Below, piece after piece: positions 14,552-23,318 of a stretch of 39,196 bases of DNA. The position numbers and the translations under genes are program-made. Below the pieces are notes generated by a model that was not told where the DNA came from, ran no database searches, and saw nothing but the letters and a program-made list of their open reading frames with translations. The DNA is from an uncultured Pelagibacteraceae bacterium (GTDB taxonomy: Bacteria; Pseudomonadota; Alphaproteobacteria; Pelagibacterales; Pelagibacteraceae): assembly GCA_902594865.1 (NCBI GenBank), contig CACJNV010000013.1, positions 1 to 39,196 of the forward strand, written 5' to 3'. Each line of letters starts with the position of its first letter. Position 1 is the first letter of the stretch.

Positions 14552-16033
14552 TTAATTGTTTGATCCGGTACTTAGTAGAGATAACTGAGTTATTTTATTA
14601 TCTCCTAATTCATCCACTAATTTAACAGGATATTCACCTGTAAAATAATGGTCTGTTAATTGTGGATATGTTTCGTTTCTTTTTTCAAAACCAATAGCTT
14701 TATACAATCCTTCTATTGATAAAAATCTTAAAGATTTAGATCCAATATATTCGCAAATTTCATCATTAGTTTTATTTGCTGCTAACAATTCTTTTTTAGT
14801 AGGGGTATCTACACCATAGAAATCGGGATATCTTATTTCAGGGCACGCAATTTTAACATGAACTTCTTTTGCACCAGCATCGTAAAGCATTTTAACTATT
14901 TTATATGATGTGGTTCCTCTAACAAGAGAGTCATCAATAAGAATTATTTTTTTATTTTTAATTGTAGTTTGATTAGCATTTAATTTTAGTTTAACACCCA
15001 AGCTTCTAATTTTCTGGCTTGGTTCAATGAAAGTTCTTCCAACATAATGATTTCTAATTAATCCATGTTCAAAGTTCATTTTTAATTCTTGAGCAAAACC
15101 CATAGCAGCAGCATTTCCAGAATCTGGGACTGGAACCACTATATCTGCATCAGTATCATTTTCTTTTGCAAGTTCTCTACCGATGTTTTTTCTATGTTCA
15201 TATGCTGTCTTTCCTCCTATTAGACTGTCTGGTCTTGAAAAATAAATATATTCAAATACGCAAGGTCTAACTTTTTTAGCGGGGAAGGGTTTGATGCTTT
15301 TAAGTTCATTATTTTCAATTAAAACTATCTCTCCATTTTCAACTTCTCTAACAAATTTAGCACCAATAATATCAAATGCACAAGTTTCAGACGCTAAGAC
15401 ATAACTATTTCCAAGCTTACCGATTACTAGTGGTCTAATTCCATAAGGATCTCTAACCCCAATTAATGAGTTTTGCGTTAACATCACTAATGCATAGCCA
15501 CCTTGAATTTGAAAAATTGCGTCAATCACTTTATCAATTGTTTTTGGTCTCTTTGATTTAGCAATTAATTGAACAATAGTTTCAGTGTCTGAGGTAGTGT
15601 AAAATATAGCACCATCTTCAACTAGTTTATTTCTCAAAGCTATTGAATTAGTAAGATTTCCATTATGTGCAACTCCAATTCCACCAGCATTGGTATCAGC
15701 AAAAAAAGGCTGTATGTTTCTTAATATATTGTTTCCGGTTGTACTGTATCTGTTATGGCCAATTGCATAGTTACCCTTAAGATTATTAAGTACTTTTTCT
15801 TTGTTGAAATTATCACCAACTAAACCAAATCTTTTTTCAGAATAATATTTTTCTCCATCAAAAGAAACTATTCCGCAACCTTCTTGACCCCTGTGTTGTA
15901 GAGCATGTAGTCCAAGTGCTGTGAGAGCTGAAGCATCTTTTGCATTGCTAATACCAAAAACCCCACACTCTTCCTTTAATCTTGGATTATAGCTCTGTAA
16001 TTTTTTCTTTAGAATCTTGATATGTTTTTTCAT
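14552..16033 (-). CDS. purF: Amidophosphoribosyltransferase (PurF)
   Basis: PurF makes phosphoribosylamine from PRPP and glutamine, the first committed step of purine synthesis. C23 in E-C-G-V-F-G-I is the N-terminal nucleophile after removal of a 22-residue propeptide. The glutaminase half has H-R-G-Q-E, H-N-R-Y-S-T-T-G (93-100) and H-N-G-N-L. The PRPP motif, with I-L-I-D-D-S-L-V-R-G-T-T, is at 362-375. Of the four cysteines that bind the Fe-S cluster in B. subtilis, two positions remain (C258, C397) and the C-terminal C-x-x-C is absent (Y-P-Q-L-T-D-H-Y-F-T-G there), so no cluster is expected. The ATG used overlaps cvpA by 47 bases; no later start would leave a propeptide. Confidence 0.95.
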   Translation of the reverse strand: MKKHIKILKKKLQSYNPRLKEECGVFGISNAKDASALTALGLHALQHRGQEGCGIVSFDGEKYYSEKRFGLVGDNFNKEKVLNNLKGNYAIGHNRYSTTGNNILRNIQPFFADTNAGGIGVAHNGNLTNSIALRNKLVEDGAIFYTTSDTETIVQLIAKSKRPKTIDKVIDAIFQIQGGYALVMLTQNSLIGVRDPYGIRPLVIGKLGNSYVLASETCAFDIIGAKFVREVENGEIVLIENNELKSIKPFPAKKVRPCVFEYIYFSRPDSLIGGKTAYEHRKNIGRELAKENDTDADIVVPVPDSGNAAAMGFAQELKMNFEHGLIRNHYVGRTFIEPSQKIRSLGVKLKLNANQTTIKNKKIILIDDSLVRGTTSYKIVKMLYDAGAKEVHVKIACPEIRYPDFYGVDTPTKKELLAANKTNDEICEYIGSKSLRFLSIEGLYKAIGFEKRNETYPQLTDHYFTGEYPVKLVDELGDNKITQLSLLSTGSNN

Positions 16034-16532
16034 TAGGAAATTCTTTTATCAGATAACTACTACCTTTTTCTAAATATGGAAAGACGTATGATTTATCAAA
16101 ATTTATTGGCCATTTATCATAATTATAAACGATATGAACACCTGAAAAGATACATATAGAAATAATGTAAGCTCTTATAAAACCAAAAAAGAATCCAAAT
16201 GTCGTATCTAAGCCACCGATTCCTGTGTATCTGACTGCTCTACTGATTCCTTTATTAACTAATAGAACTAAAAAGATAACGACCACAAATATTATTATTC
16301 CCAAACCAACATCGAGCACATATTCATTATCAATTACGTCTTCTACATAGGGTTTAATTTTTGGAAATAGAATTAATGTAATTATGTATGCAAGCAACCA
16401 TTTAGCCATTGAGAGAATACTTAAAATGAAGCCCTTTTTGTAACAATTTATCAAAGAAAGGATTGTTAAAATTAAATAAATTAAATCAATTATCGATATT
16501 GCTTTATAAAAATCTTTTATGATTTCTAACAT
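15987..16532 (-). CDS. cvpA: CvpA-family membrane protein
   Basis: CvpA proteins are small inner-membrane proteins first named for colicin V production and commonly found just before purF. The 181-residue protein has about four membrane segments in its first 130 residues and a hydrophilic C-terminal tail. It begins in the T-A-A-T-G junction with the RND exporter (1-base overlap) and its end overlaps purF by 47 bases. The gene order cvpA-purF is the conserved bacterial arrangement and supports the call more than the sequence, which is hydrophobic and loosely conserved. Confidence 0.85.
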   Translation of the reverse strand: MLEIIKDFYKAISIIDLIYLILTILSLINCYKKGFILSILSMAKWLLAYIITLILFPKIKPYVEDVIDNEYVLDVGLGIIIFVVVIFLVLLVNKGISRAVRYTGIGGLDTTFGFFFGFIRAYIISICIFSGVHIVYNYDKWPINFDKSYVFPYLEKGSSYLIKEFPNEKTYQDSKEKITEL

Positions 16533-18928
16533 TAAGATGATTTGCCAAAAGGTTTAATAATTAAGATTAATGCTGGAAGCAGTGTTAATACCGATATCAT
16601 AGCAAGCAACATTGCAAGTCCAGTAAATATACCAAAATAAATTGTTGGGATAAACTTTGATAACACCAAAATTGAAAATCCAAAAACAATCGTTATTGAT
16701 GTATTTAGTATAGCGACCCCAACAGTTGAATGACAAGTTTTTAATGTTTTGTTGTAATCCTTTATTTTATTAAACTCTTCTTTAAATCTGTAAATATAGT
16801 GAATACTGTTATCTACTGCGATACCTATTGTAATTGCTGCTATCGTTATCGTCATCATATCCAAAGGTATTCCTAACAGTCCAATTATTCCCAGTATAAA
16901 AAAAGCTGCAATAAAATTTGGAACAACACCAATCAATGAAAGCTTGATATTTCTAAATAAGATTATGAACATTGAAAATATTCCAATCATAACCAATCCT
17001 AATGTTAAAATTTGAGATTTAAACAGGCTTTGTAATAAGTTATTAAATAATATTAACACACCTGCTAGTTTGTAATCCTTATCTTTTAAACCAAATTTAT
17101 CTTTTAGATCAAAATTAATTTTGTTAATTAAATCATTTCTTCTTAAATCTTCCTGCGAGTCTATAATTCTTAAACTAATTCGAGCCTCATTATCTTTAAT
17201 TGAAAGATAAGGATCAATGATTTCAGTTTTAATACTCTCAGGAATTTTTGAGTAAAGCACGCCCATTTCTAAAGTGCCTAAAGGCTTGTTGTTATTTAAT
17301 TGCGTAGCAACTTCAATAATAGATGAGAAAGATAGAACTTTGCCAATTTCAGGTAAGCTATCCAAGTAATTATGAACAGATGTAATTAGATCAATTTTAT
17401 CTTTGGTAAACCAGTATTTTTCATCATTAGTATCTTCTTCATCGCCCCAATCATCAAATTCATCATCTTCTTCAGATTTTTTTACCTTTTCTTTCTTTGG
17501 AAACTTTATAATAACCTCTAAAGGAGTGGTTCCACCCAGCTCTTCATCTATAAGCTTCATACCCTTATAAATTTCAGTATTCTTATCAAAGTAATTTATA
17601 AAACTATTTTCAACTTCAAGCTTACTTATTCCTGTAATACTGAAAATTATAACTATTCCAGTTACTAAGAAGATTGAGTTTTTATTATTAAGAGAAATAA
17701 GACCTAGTAAATTTGTAATTTTAGATTTTTGTTCTTTTTTAACTGAAATATTATTTGTGGGCGCAAAGTTTAAAAGGGTAGGTAGTAGAGTAAATGTAAT
17801 TATAAATGATGTAATTAATCCAAAAGTCATCATCCAGCCAAAATCAATAATAGGTTTTATTTCACTAAAAATTAAAGATAGGAATGCAAAAATTGTAGTT
17901 AGAACAGTATAAAGAATTGGCCAAAACATTTTTGAAGTAGTTAAGGATATAATCTCAAAATTATTTTTTGATGGAAAATCTTTTTTAATTTGAAGAAACC
18001 TTGTGCTCATATGAATATTCATTGCCATTGTTAGAATCAACATCAGTGCAATAAAATTTGATGAGATAACTGTAACTTTCCATCCTAGTAATCCGAGTAA
18101 CCCCATCATAATTATTACAGAAAAAAGACAACTACTTATAGGAACTACAATCCAAAGAAGGTTTCTAAAAACAAACCACAAAGTAGCAATTATAAATAAT
18201 AGAACTCCCAAACCAAAAACTATTATATCGCTTTTGATAAAAGTCATCATATCATCAGCAATCATTGGTATTCCTCCAAGATATATTTTTCCAACATCGC
18301 CGTAACTTTGAATAACTTCTCTAATTTCTAAAATATTCTGATGGTTTTGTTTTTTGATTTGATCTTTAATTAGCTCAACTTCGTCTTTTGATTTATTTTC
18401 TATATCTTGTAATATTTGAGACTGTTTAATGTTAACAATAATCCCACTAGTTTTACCATCTTCGCTAATGACAAAATTTCGAAAAACAGGACTATTTAAA
18501 ATTTCTTTAAAACCTCGATCTCTATCAACATCTTCATCTTTTAATGTTTTGAAACTTTCTAGTCTTTCTTGAAGAGGAGCTTCTGAATTATTTAAAAGTG
18601 GAATGTCTAATAAAGTAATTACACTATGAACCCAATTTAGACTTTGGATTTTATATTTTAAACTTAATAAATTATTAATTGAAGAGTCAGTTGCCATTCC
18701 CTCATTTGGTGTATAGGTAAGAATTAAAAATTCTTTAGACCCATATCTTTCAGAGACTTCTTTCAAATATGCTAAATCTGGGTCACCCTCTATTAATAAG
18801 GTTTCTGATGAAGCATCTAGCCTAAAATTTTTTGAATAGTATCCAAAACTTAAAATAGCAATAATTAACAATGCAAATATTGCTTTGGGATTTTTAAGGA
18901 TAACGTTTTGGTAAAAATGAGCTATCAT
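16532..18928 (-). CDS. RND-superfamily exporter, MMPL/SSD type (798 aa)
   Basis: The protein has the two-fold RND layout: a membrane segment near residues 12-30, a large periplasmic domain to about 225, five or six membrane segments to about 390, then the same pattern again (segment near 415, periplasmic domain to about 625, segments to the end). It resembles the lipid- and hopanoid-handling MMPL exporters more than the antibiotic pumps. G-I-A-V-D-N-S-I-H near residue 706 is the usual intramembrane acidic motif of the second half. A very acidic stretch around residues 480-505 (17420-17487) interrupts the second periplasmic domain. It starts 21 bases after dnaB and joins cvpA by T-A-A-T-G. The cargo is unknown; lipid or outer-membrane material is a guess. 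Confidence 0.85.
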   Translation of the reverse strand: MIAHFYQNVILKNPKAIFALLIIAILSFGYYSKNFRLDASSETLLIEGDPDLAYLKEVSERYGSKEFLILTYTPNEGMATDSSINNLLSLKYKIQSLNWVHSVITLLDIPLLNNSEAPLQERLESFKTLKDEDVDRDRGFKEILNSPVFRNFVISEDGKTSGIIVNIKQSQILQDIENKSKDEVELIKDQIKKQNHQNILEIREVIQSYGDVGKIYLGGIPMIADDMMTFIKSDIIVFGLGVLLFIIATLWFVFRNLLWIVVPISSCLFSVIIMMGLLGLLGWKVTVISSNFIALMLILTMAMNIHMSTRFLQIKKDFPSKNNFEIISLTTSKMFWPILYTVLTTIFAFLSLIFSEIKPIIDFGWMMTFGLITSFIITFTLLPTLLNFAPTNNISVKKEQKSKITNLLGLISLNNKNSIFLVTGIVIIFSITGISKLEVENSFINYFDKNTEIYKGMKLIDEELGGTTPLEVIIKFPKKEKVKKSEEDDEFDDWGDEEDTNDEKYWFTKDKIDLITSVHNYLDSLPEIGKVLSFSSIIEVATQLNNNKPLGTLEMGVLYSKIPESIKTEIIDPYLSIKDNEARISLRIIDSQEDLRRNDLINKINFDLKDKFGLKDKDYKLAGVLILFNNLLQSLFKSQILTLGLVMIGIFSMFIILFRNIKLSLIGVVPNFIAAFFILGIIGLLGIPLDMMTITIAAITIGIAVDNSIHYIYRFKEEFNKIKDYNKTLKTCHSTVGVAILNTSITIVFGFSILVLSKFIPTIYFGIFTGLAMLLAMISVLTLLPALILIIKPFGKSS

Positions 18929-18949
18929 TCAAGCTCTTTATATTTGAAT

Positions 18950-20368
18950 TTAACTTAATTGAGTATCCTTAAATTTTGTAAATCTTTCCTCAAATTCAAG
19001 AGTTACATTACCAATAGGCCCATGCCTTTGTTTTCCAATTATAATTTGAGCTAAATGTGCAACTTCATTCATTTTTGCTTGCCACTCTGCATGCTCTACA
19101 GTTGCTTCTCTTGGCTCTTTTCTTTGTAAATAATATCCTTCTCTATAAACAAACATTACAACATCAGCATCTTGTTCAATAGAACCAGACTCTCTTAAAT
19201 CTGCCAATTGAGGCTTGTGATCATCTCTCTGTTCTACTTGTCGAGACAACTGCGAAAGAGCTACAACAGGTACAGAAAGTTCTTTGGCTATTGCTTTAAG
19301 TCCTTGTGTAATTTGTGATATTTCTTGAACTCTTCCATCTTTGTTAAATGTGGTCCCTCTCATTAATTGGATGTAATCAACTACAATCATATCGAGACCA
19401 AAAAGCCTTTTAATACGTCTTGCTCTATTACTCAAAGCAGCAATACTTATTGCTGGAGTTTCATCAATATAAAGAGGCAGTTCAGAAATATTTTTTGATG
19501 TTTCTAAAAACTTGTCAAACTGATCGTCAGATATTCTTCCTCTTCTAATATCATTAGAGCTAATTCTAGCTTGTTCAGAAATAATTCTTGTAGATAATTG
19601 TTCTGAAGACATTTCAAGCGAAAAGAAAGCTATAGATGATTTCTTACCACTTTCTTGTAATTTTTGGGCAGCGTTGAAAGCAATATTTGTTGCTAGCGAG
19701 GTTTTACCCATTGATGGTCGACCAGCAATAATAATTAAATCTGATTGATGTAAACCACCAAGCTTATCATCTAAGTCTCTTAAACCTGTTGGAACACCAA
19801 CTATTCCCTCTTCATTCTTGTAAGCAGCTGAAGCCATTTCAATTGTTTGTTTCATTGCTTCATCAAATTTAACTAAAGAAGAATTGAAAGAACCTTTTTC
19901 AGCTAAATCGAATAACAATCTTTCAGAACTTTCGATTATAGATTGCCCGTTAGTATCAAGATCATTTAATTTTGCATTATCTATAGTTTGTTCAGAAATT
20001 TTGATTAATTCCCTTCTTACAAACATATCGTAAATTATTTTTGAATACTCTATTGCTTGCCTAACTGATGTAGAAAACTTTGTGATTTTTACCAAATATT
20101 CTGGAACATTTAGATCATCTTTTTCATCTTCAAAATAATTTTTTAAAGTAATTGGGTTAGCTAACATTCCTTTGTAGATAAGACTTTCAACTGCTTCAAA
20201 TATTTTTTGATGCATTGGATCATAAAAGTTAATACTAGAAATTATTGTATTTATTTCATCAAAAATATCATTGCTAACAAGGATAGATCCTATAACCGCT
20301 TGCTCTGCCTCAATATTATTTGGCAATTCTTTAAATTGATCCTTGATTATACTTAAATTGTTTTCCAT
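18950..20368 (-). CDS. dnaB: Replicative DNA helicase DnaB
   Basis: DnaB is the hexameric 5'-3' helicase of the replication fork. The 472-residue protein has the N-terminal primase-interacting domain beginning L-P-N-N-I-E-A-E-Q-A-V-I-G-S at about residue 15, a linker, and the RecA-like domain with Walker A G-R-P-S-M-G-K-T (216-223). Walker B (M-I-V-V-D-Y-I-Q-L-M) and the L-A-D-L-R-E-S-G-S-I-E-Q-D-A-D motif are also present. No intein is inserted. It lies downstream of rplI, the usual order. The 68-base gap to rplI contains a weak hairpin. Confidence 0.97.
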   Translation of the reverse strand: MENNLSIIKDQFKELPNNIEAEQAVIGSILVSNDIFDEINTIISSINFYDPMHQKIFEAVESLIYKGMLANPITLKNYFEDEKDDLNVPEYLVKITKFSTSVRQAIEYSKIIYDMFVRRELIKISEQTIDNAKLNDLDTNGQSIIESSERLLFDLAEKGSFNSSLVKFDEAMKQTIEMASAAYKNEEGIVGVPTGLRDLDDKLGGLHQSDLIIIAGRPSMGKTSLATNIAFNAAQKLQESGKKSSIAFFSLEMSSEQLSTRIISEQARISSNDIRRGRISDDQFDKFLETSKNISELPLYIDETPAISIAALSNRARRIKRLFGLDMIVVDYIQLMRGTTFNKDGRVQEISQITQGLKAIAKELSVPVVALSQLSRQVEQRDDHKPQLADLRESGSIEQDADVVMFVYREGYYLQRKEPREATVEHAEWQAKMNEVAHLAQIIIGKQRHGPIGNVTLEFEERFTKFKDTQLS

Positions 20369-20385
20369 GAAAATAAACTTACATG

Positions 20386-20407
20386 AAAAACAATTAAATC
20401 AAATTGT
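20386..20407 (-). terminator. Weak hairpin with T-run between rplI and dnaB
   Basis: On the minus strand, ACAATT and AATTGT form a perfect 6-base stem with a 6-base loop (20390-20407), followed by five T residues (20386-20390). The stem has only two G-C pairs, so at best it is a weak terminator or attenuator that lets some ribosomal-protein transcription pass into dnaB. Confidence 0.3.
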
Positions 20408-20436
20408 ATATTTCTTCTGGGGAAAAGAATGTATAA

Positions 20437-20895
20437 TTATTGAATTGTATCGGCTGATGAAACATTGATTGTAATTTCAGCGTCAACTTCTGAGTGTAAA
20501 GAAATTTTAACTTTAAATTTTCCTAAAGCTTTTATTTCTTCAACTGGTTGTATCATTGAAGGCTTTATATCAATTTTATTTTCTTCTTTAATAAGTTTTG
20601 AAATTTCAGTTGGTTTAACTGAACCATATAATTCATTATTTTCTGTACTTAGTTTTTTGACAGAATACTCTTTACCATTAATTTGATCAGCAGTTTGAGA
20701 GGCTTCTTTTTTCTTTTCGTTATCTTTTTTAGATAACTCAGCTTTAATTTTTTCAACTTCTTTAATATTTTCTTTTGATGCATAAAGAGCTTTTTTATTT
20801 GCAATTAGGAAGTTTCTAGCAAAACCTCTCTTTACATCTATTACCTCACCAATAGATCCAATTCTTTTTACGTTTTCTAATAAGATTACTTTCAT
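20437..20895 (-). CDS. rplI: 50S ribosomal protein L9
   Basis: L9 binds 23S rRNA near the base of the L1 stalk. The N-terminal domain is unmistakable: M-K-V-I-L-L-E-N-V, then G-S-I-G-E-V-I-D-V-K-R-G-F-A-R-N-F-L near residues 13-30. A long charged helix (about 45-75) leads to a C-terminal domain. At 152 residues it is standard length. It follows rpsR by one base. The DUF2232-type membrane protein gene often found between rpsR and rplI in other alphaproteobacteria is absent. Confidence 0.96.
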   Translation of the reverse strand: MKVILLENVKRIGSIGEVIDVKRGFARNFLIANKKALYASKENIKEVEKIKAELSKKDNEKKKEASQTADQINGKEYSVKKLSTENNELYGSVKPTEISKLIKEENKIDIKPSMIQPVEEIKALGKFKVKISLHSEVDAEITINVSSADTIQ

Positions 20896-20896
20896 T

Positions 20897-21169
20897 TTAA
20901 ATCAATGCTAAGTTTCTAGCTCTTTTAATTGAAAGAGATAGCTCTCTTTGTTTCTTTTGAGATACATTTGTAATTCTTGAAGGTAAAATTTTACCGTTTT
21001 CAGATATATATTTTTTTAAAAGTTTAATATTTTTGTAATCTACTCGAGGAGCACCTTTTACAGATAATGGACAAGTCTTTTTAAATTTATATTTATTGGG
21101 TTGAAAAATACTTAATTTTGCAAAGTTACTCTGTTTACCTTTTTTATTTCCACTTTGTCTTTTTGGCAT
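20897..21169 (-). CDS. rpsR: 30S ribosomal protein S18
   Basis: S18 sits on the 30S platform next to S6. The 90-residue protein has the conserved [13 protein letters not shown] segment and G-K-I-L-P-S-R-I-T, ending in the R-A-R-N-L-A-L-I helix. A 25-residue lysine-rich N-terminal extension makes it longer than E. coli S18. It starts in the single-base overlap with rpsF. Confidence 0.95.
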   Translation of the reverse strand: MPKRQSGNKKGKQSNFAKLSIFQPNKYKFKKTCPLSVKGAPRVDYKNIKLLKKYISENGKILPSRITNVSQKKQRELSLSIKRARNLALI

Positions 21170-21522
21170 TAGTTTTTAGTACTTTCTTTTTTTTCGCTAT
21201 CTTCTTTTTTTCCAAAATAATTTGTTTCTAAATCAAATTTTTTAACCCTTACTGTTAGATATCTTAGTAATTTTTTATCTATAGCTTCATTTTTTTCTAA
21301 TTCATCAATAACATTACCTTTACCTTTTATTTTAAAGTGTATGTAACTACCTTTTTTATTTTTTTTGATTAGATAAGATAAGTTTAGTAATCCCCAGTTT
21401 TCAGTTTTTACAACTTCACCATCATTTTTTTCAACAATTTTAGAATATTTTTCCGTTAGTTGCTTTAATTCACTTGGTGAAGTATCTTGCCTAGCTATAA
21501 TTGTATGTTCGTATAAATTCAT
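21169..21522 (-). CDS. rpsF: 30S ribosomal protein S6
   Basis: S6 binds S18 and 16S rRNA on the 30S platform. The 117-residue protein starts [11 protein letters not shown] and has the [16 protein letters not shown] core near residues 43-58, then the R-Y-L-T-V-R-V strand. The C-terminal tail is charged. It is the first gene of rpsF-rpsR-rplI, with a consensus -10 box upstream and the divergent fabD beyond. Confidence 0.95.
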   Translation of the reverse strand: MNLYEHTIIARQDTSPSELKQLTEKYSKIVEKNDGEVVKTENWGLLNLSYLIKKNKKGSYIHFKIKGKGNVIDELEKNEAIDKKLLRYLTVRVKKFDLETNYFGKKEDSEKKESTKN

Positions 21523-21554
21523 TTAAGTTCTTTAATAAAAAGTGAGGATATACT

Positions 21555-21583
21555 ATTATAAAAGTTCAATTACAATAGTTAAA
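21555..21583 (-). promoter_or_regulatory. Promoter of rpsF-rpsR-rplI
   Basis: In the 87-base gap between divergent rpsF and fabD, the minus strand has a perfect TATAAT (21555-21560) with a poor TTTAAC at the -35 position (21578-21583, 17-base spacer). The start would lie about 25 bases before the rpsF ATG. The fabD promoter must share this gap; on the plus strand only weak candidates (TTACAA near 21570, AATAAT near 21591) are seen. Confidence 0.45.
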
Positions 21584-21609
21584 AAGGCAAAATAATTAGT
21601 TTTTTTTAT

Positions 21610-22536
21610 ATGTTTTCAGTAATTTTTCCAGGTCAGGGATCTCAAATAGTGGGAATGGGAAAGGAGCTTTATAATAAATTTAATATAGTAAAAGATATTT
21701 TTAAACAGGCAGATGACACGCTAAATTTTTCTATTTCTAAACTTATCCTAGAAGGACCAAAAGAAGAGCTAGATTTAACAACCAATACACAGCCAGCAAT
21801 ATATCTAATAAGTTATTCAATATTTAATCTTGTAAAAAATCAATTTAACTTGGATTTAAATAAAGCGGCCTACTTTGCTGGACATTCCTTGGGGGAATAT
21901 TCAGCTTTATCATGCGCGGGATATCTTGATTTTCCGGACACTTTAAAAATACTAAGAATCAGAGGAGATGCAATGCAAAACGCTGTTCCAAAAGGGCAGG
22001 GAGGAATGGTTGCCGTATTAGGTTCGTCAGTTGATGTGATTGAAAAAATTTTGAAGCAAAATAAAGAAAATTTAAAAGCACAAATTGCAAATGATAATTC
22101 TGAAGGTCAAATAGTTTTGAGCGGAAAAACAGAGGATTTAGAAAATTTAATTCAAATTTTAAAAGATAATTCAATAAAAAATATCAAACTTCCAGTAAGT
22201 GCACCCTTTCACTGCGATTTGATGAATAATGCAACAAAAATTATGAAAGAAGAGTTAAATAAACTTAATTTTAAAAATGGACAAAATAAATTAATTTCAA
22301 ATGTGACTGCTAATGAGATTAAAGATTCAGATGAGTTAAAAAATCTATTAATTAAGCAAATAGAGAATAGAGTTAGATGGAGAGAAAGTGTGATTAATAT
22401 GATAAAAAGTGATGTAGATCATTTTATAGAAATTGGACCTGGGAAAGTTTTGTCAGGTTTGGTAAAAAGAATTAGTAGAGATGTTAAAATTGATACAATT
22501 AATAGTCAAAGTGATATTGAAGGTTTAAAAATATGA
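21610..22536 (+). CDS. fabD: Malonyl-CoA:acyl carrier protein transacylase FabD
   Basis: FabD loads malonyl groups onto ACP for fatty-acid synthesis. The 308-residue protein has the G-Q-G-S-Q motif at residues 9-13 near the start, the nucleophile S93 in G-H-S-L-G-E-Y-S-A, and the catalytic H201 in A-P-F-H-C. R118 in the I-R-G-D segment is in the right place to bind the malonyl carboxylate. It overlaps fabG by 4 bases and heads fabD-fabG-acpP-gmk. Confidence 0.96.
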   Translation: MFSVIFPGQGSQIVGMGKELYNKFNIVKDIFKQADDTLNFSISKLILEGPKEELDLTTNTQPAIYLISYSIFNLVKNQFNLDLNKAAYFAGHSLGEYSALSCAGYLDFPDTLKILRIRGDAMQNAVPKGQGGMVAVLGSSVDVIEKILKQNKENLKAQIANDNSEGQIVLSGKTEDLENLIQILKDNSIKNIKLPVSAPFHCDLMNNATKIMKEELNKLNFKNGQNKLISNVTANEIKDSDELKNLLIKQIENRVRWRESVINMIKSDVDHFIEIGPGKVLSGLVKRISRDVKIDTINSQSDIEGLKI

Positions 22537-23270
22537 CAGATTTAAAAGGTAAGAATGTTATAGTTACAGGAGCTTCGGGAGGAATTGGGAATTCAATAAT
22601 TGAAAAATTAAATAAAGCTGGAGCTAATATTTTAGCCTCAGGTACAAGAATAGAGAAACTTGAAGAACTAAAAGAAAAGTATGAAAATATTAAAACGCTA
22701 AAATTTGATATTTCTCAAAGTGATAAAATTGAGGAATTTATAGAAAACGCAACCAAAGAACTCGGTGGAAGTTTAGATTGTATAGTTAATAATGCAGGCA
22801 TCACTATAGATAATTTAGCAATAAGGATGAGTTTAGAGGAGTGGCAAAAAGTAATTGATATTAATTTGACATCAACCTTTTTAATGAGCAAGTCAGCAAT
22901 AAAAAAAATGCTAAAAAATAAATCTGGAAAGATTGTTAATATTACATCAGTTGTTGGACATACAGGTAATCTTGGACAGGCTAATTACACAGCATCTAAA
23001 GCAGGGATAATTGCAATGTCAAAGAGTTTAGCAATAGAATATGCTAAGAAAAATATAAATATAAATTGCATTTCACCTGGTTTTGTTAAAACAGCAATGA
23101 CAGATAAATTAGATGATAAATTTAAAGAAGCTATTATATCAAAAATTCCTTCTGCCCGACTAGGGGAGCCAGACGACATTGCAAATGCAGTGCTTTTTTT
23201 ATGCTCAAATCAATCAAGTTACATTAATGGAGAGACCTTGCATGTTAATGGGGGCATGTATATGGCTTGA
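22533..23270 (+). CDS. fabG: 3-oxoacyl-ACP reductase FabG
   Basis: FabG reduces 3-oxoacyl-ACP with NADPH. The short-chain dehydrogenase signatures are intact: T-G-A-S-G-G-I-G at 12-19, N-N-A-G near 86-89, and the catalytic S139, Y152 and K156. The 245-residue length is standard. A GAAGG sequence about 8 bases before its ATG may serve as ribosome binding site. The last codons overlap a consensus -35 box for acpP. Confidence 0.96.
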   Translation: MTDLKGKNVIVTGASGGIGNSIIEKLNKAGANILASGTRIEKLEELKEKYENIKTLKFDISQSDKIEEFIENATKELGGSLDCIVNNAGITIDNLAIRMSLEEWQKVIDINLTSTFLMSKSAIKKMLKNKSGKIVNITSVVGHTGNLGQANYTASKAGIIAMSKSLAIEYAKKNININCISPGFVKTAMTDKLDDKFKEAIISKIPSARLGEPDDIANAVLFLCSNQSSYINGETLHVNGGMYMA

Positions 23271-23294
23271 CAAAATAGGTTTTTAAACTATTAA
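23267..23294 (+). promoter_or_regulatory. acpP promoter overlapping the fabG stop codon
   Basis: A perfect -35 box TTGACA (23267-23272) spans the fabG stop codon. After a 16-base spacer comes TATTAA (23289-23294, 4 of 6). Transcription would start near 23301, about 18 bases before acpP. This would let acpP, whose product is usually abundant, be expressed beyond the level of fabD and fabG. Confidence 0.5.
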
Positions 23295-23307
23295 GAATTT
23301 ATAACGA

Positions 23308-23313
23308 AAAGGA
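23308..23313 (+). promoter_or_regulatory. Shine-Dalgarno sequence of acpP
   Basis: AAAGGA lies 5 bases before the acpP ATG. It stands out because most genes here lack a clear ribosome binding site, and it fits high expression of ACP. Confidence 0.6.
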
Positions 23314-23318
23314 TCAAT

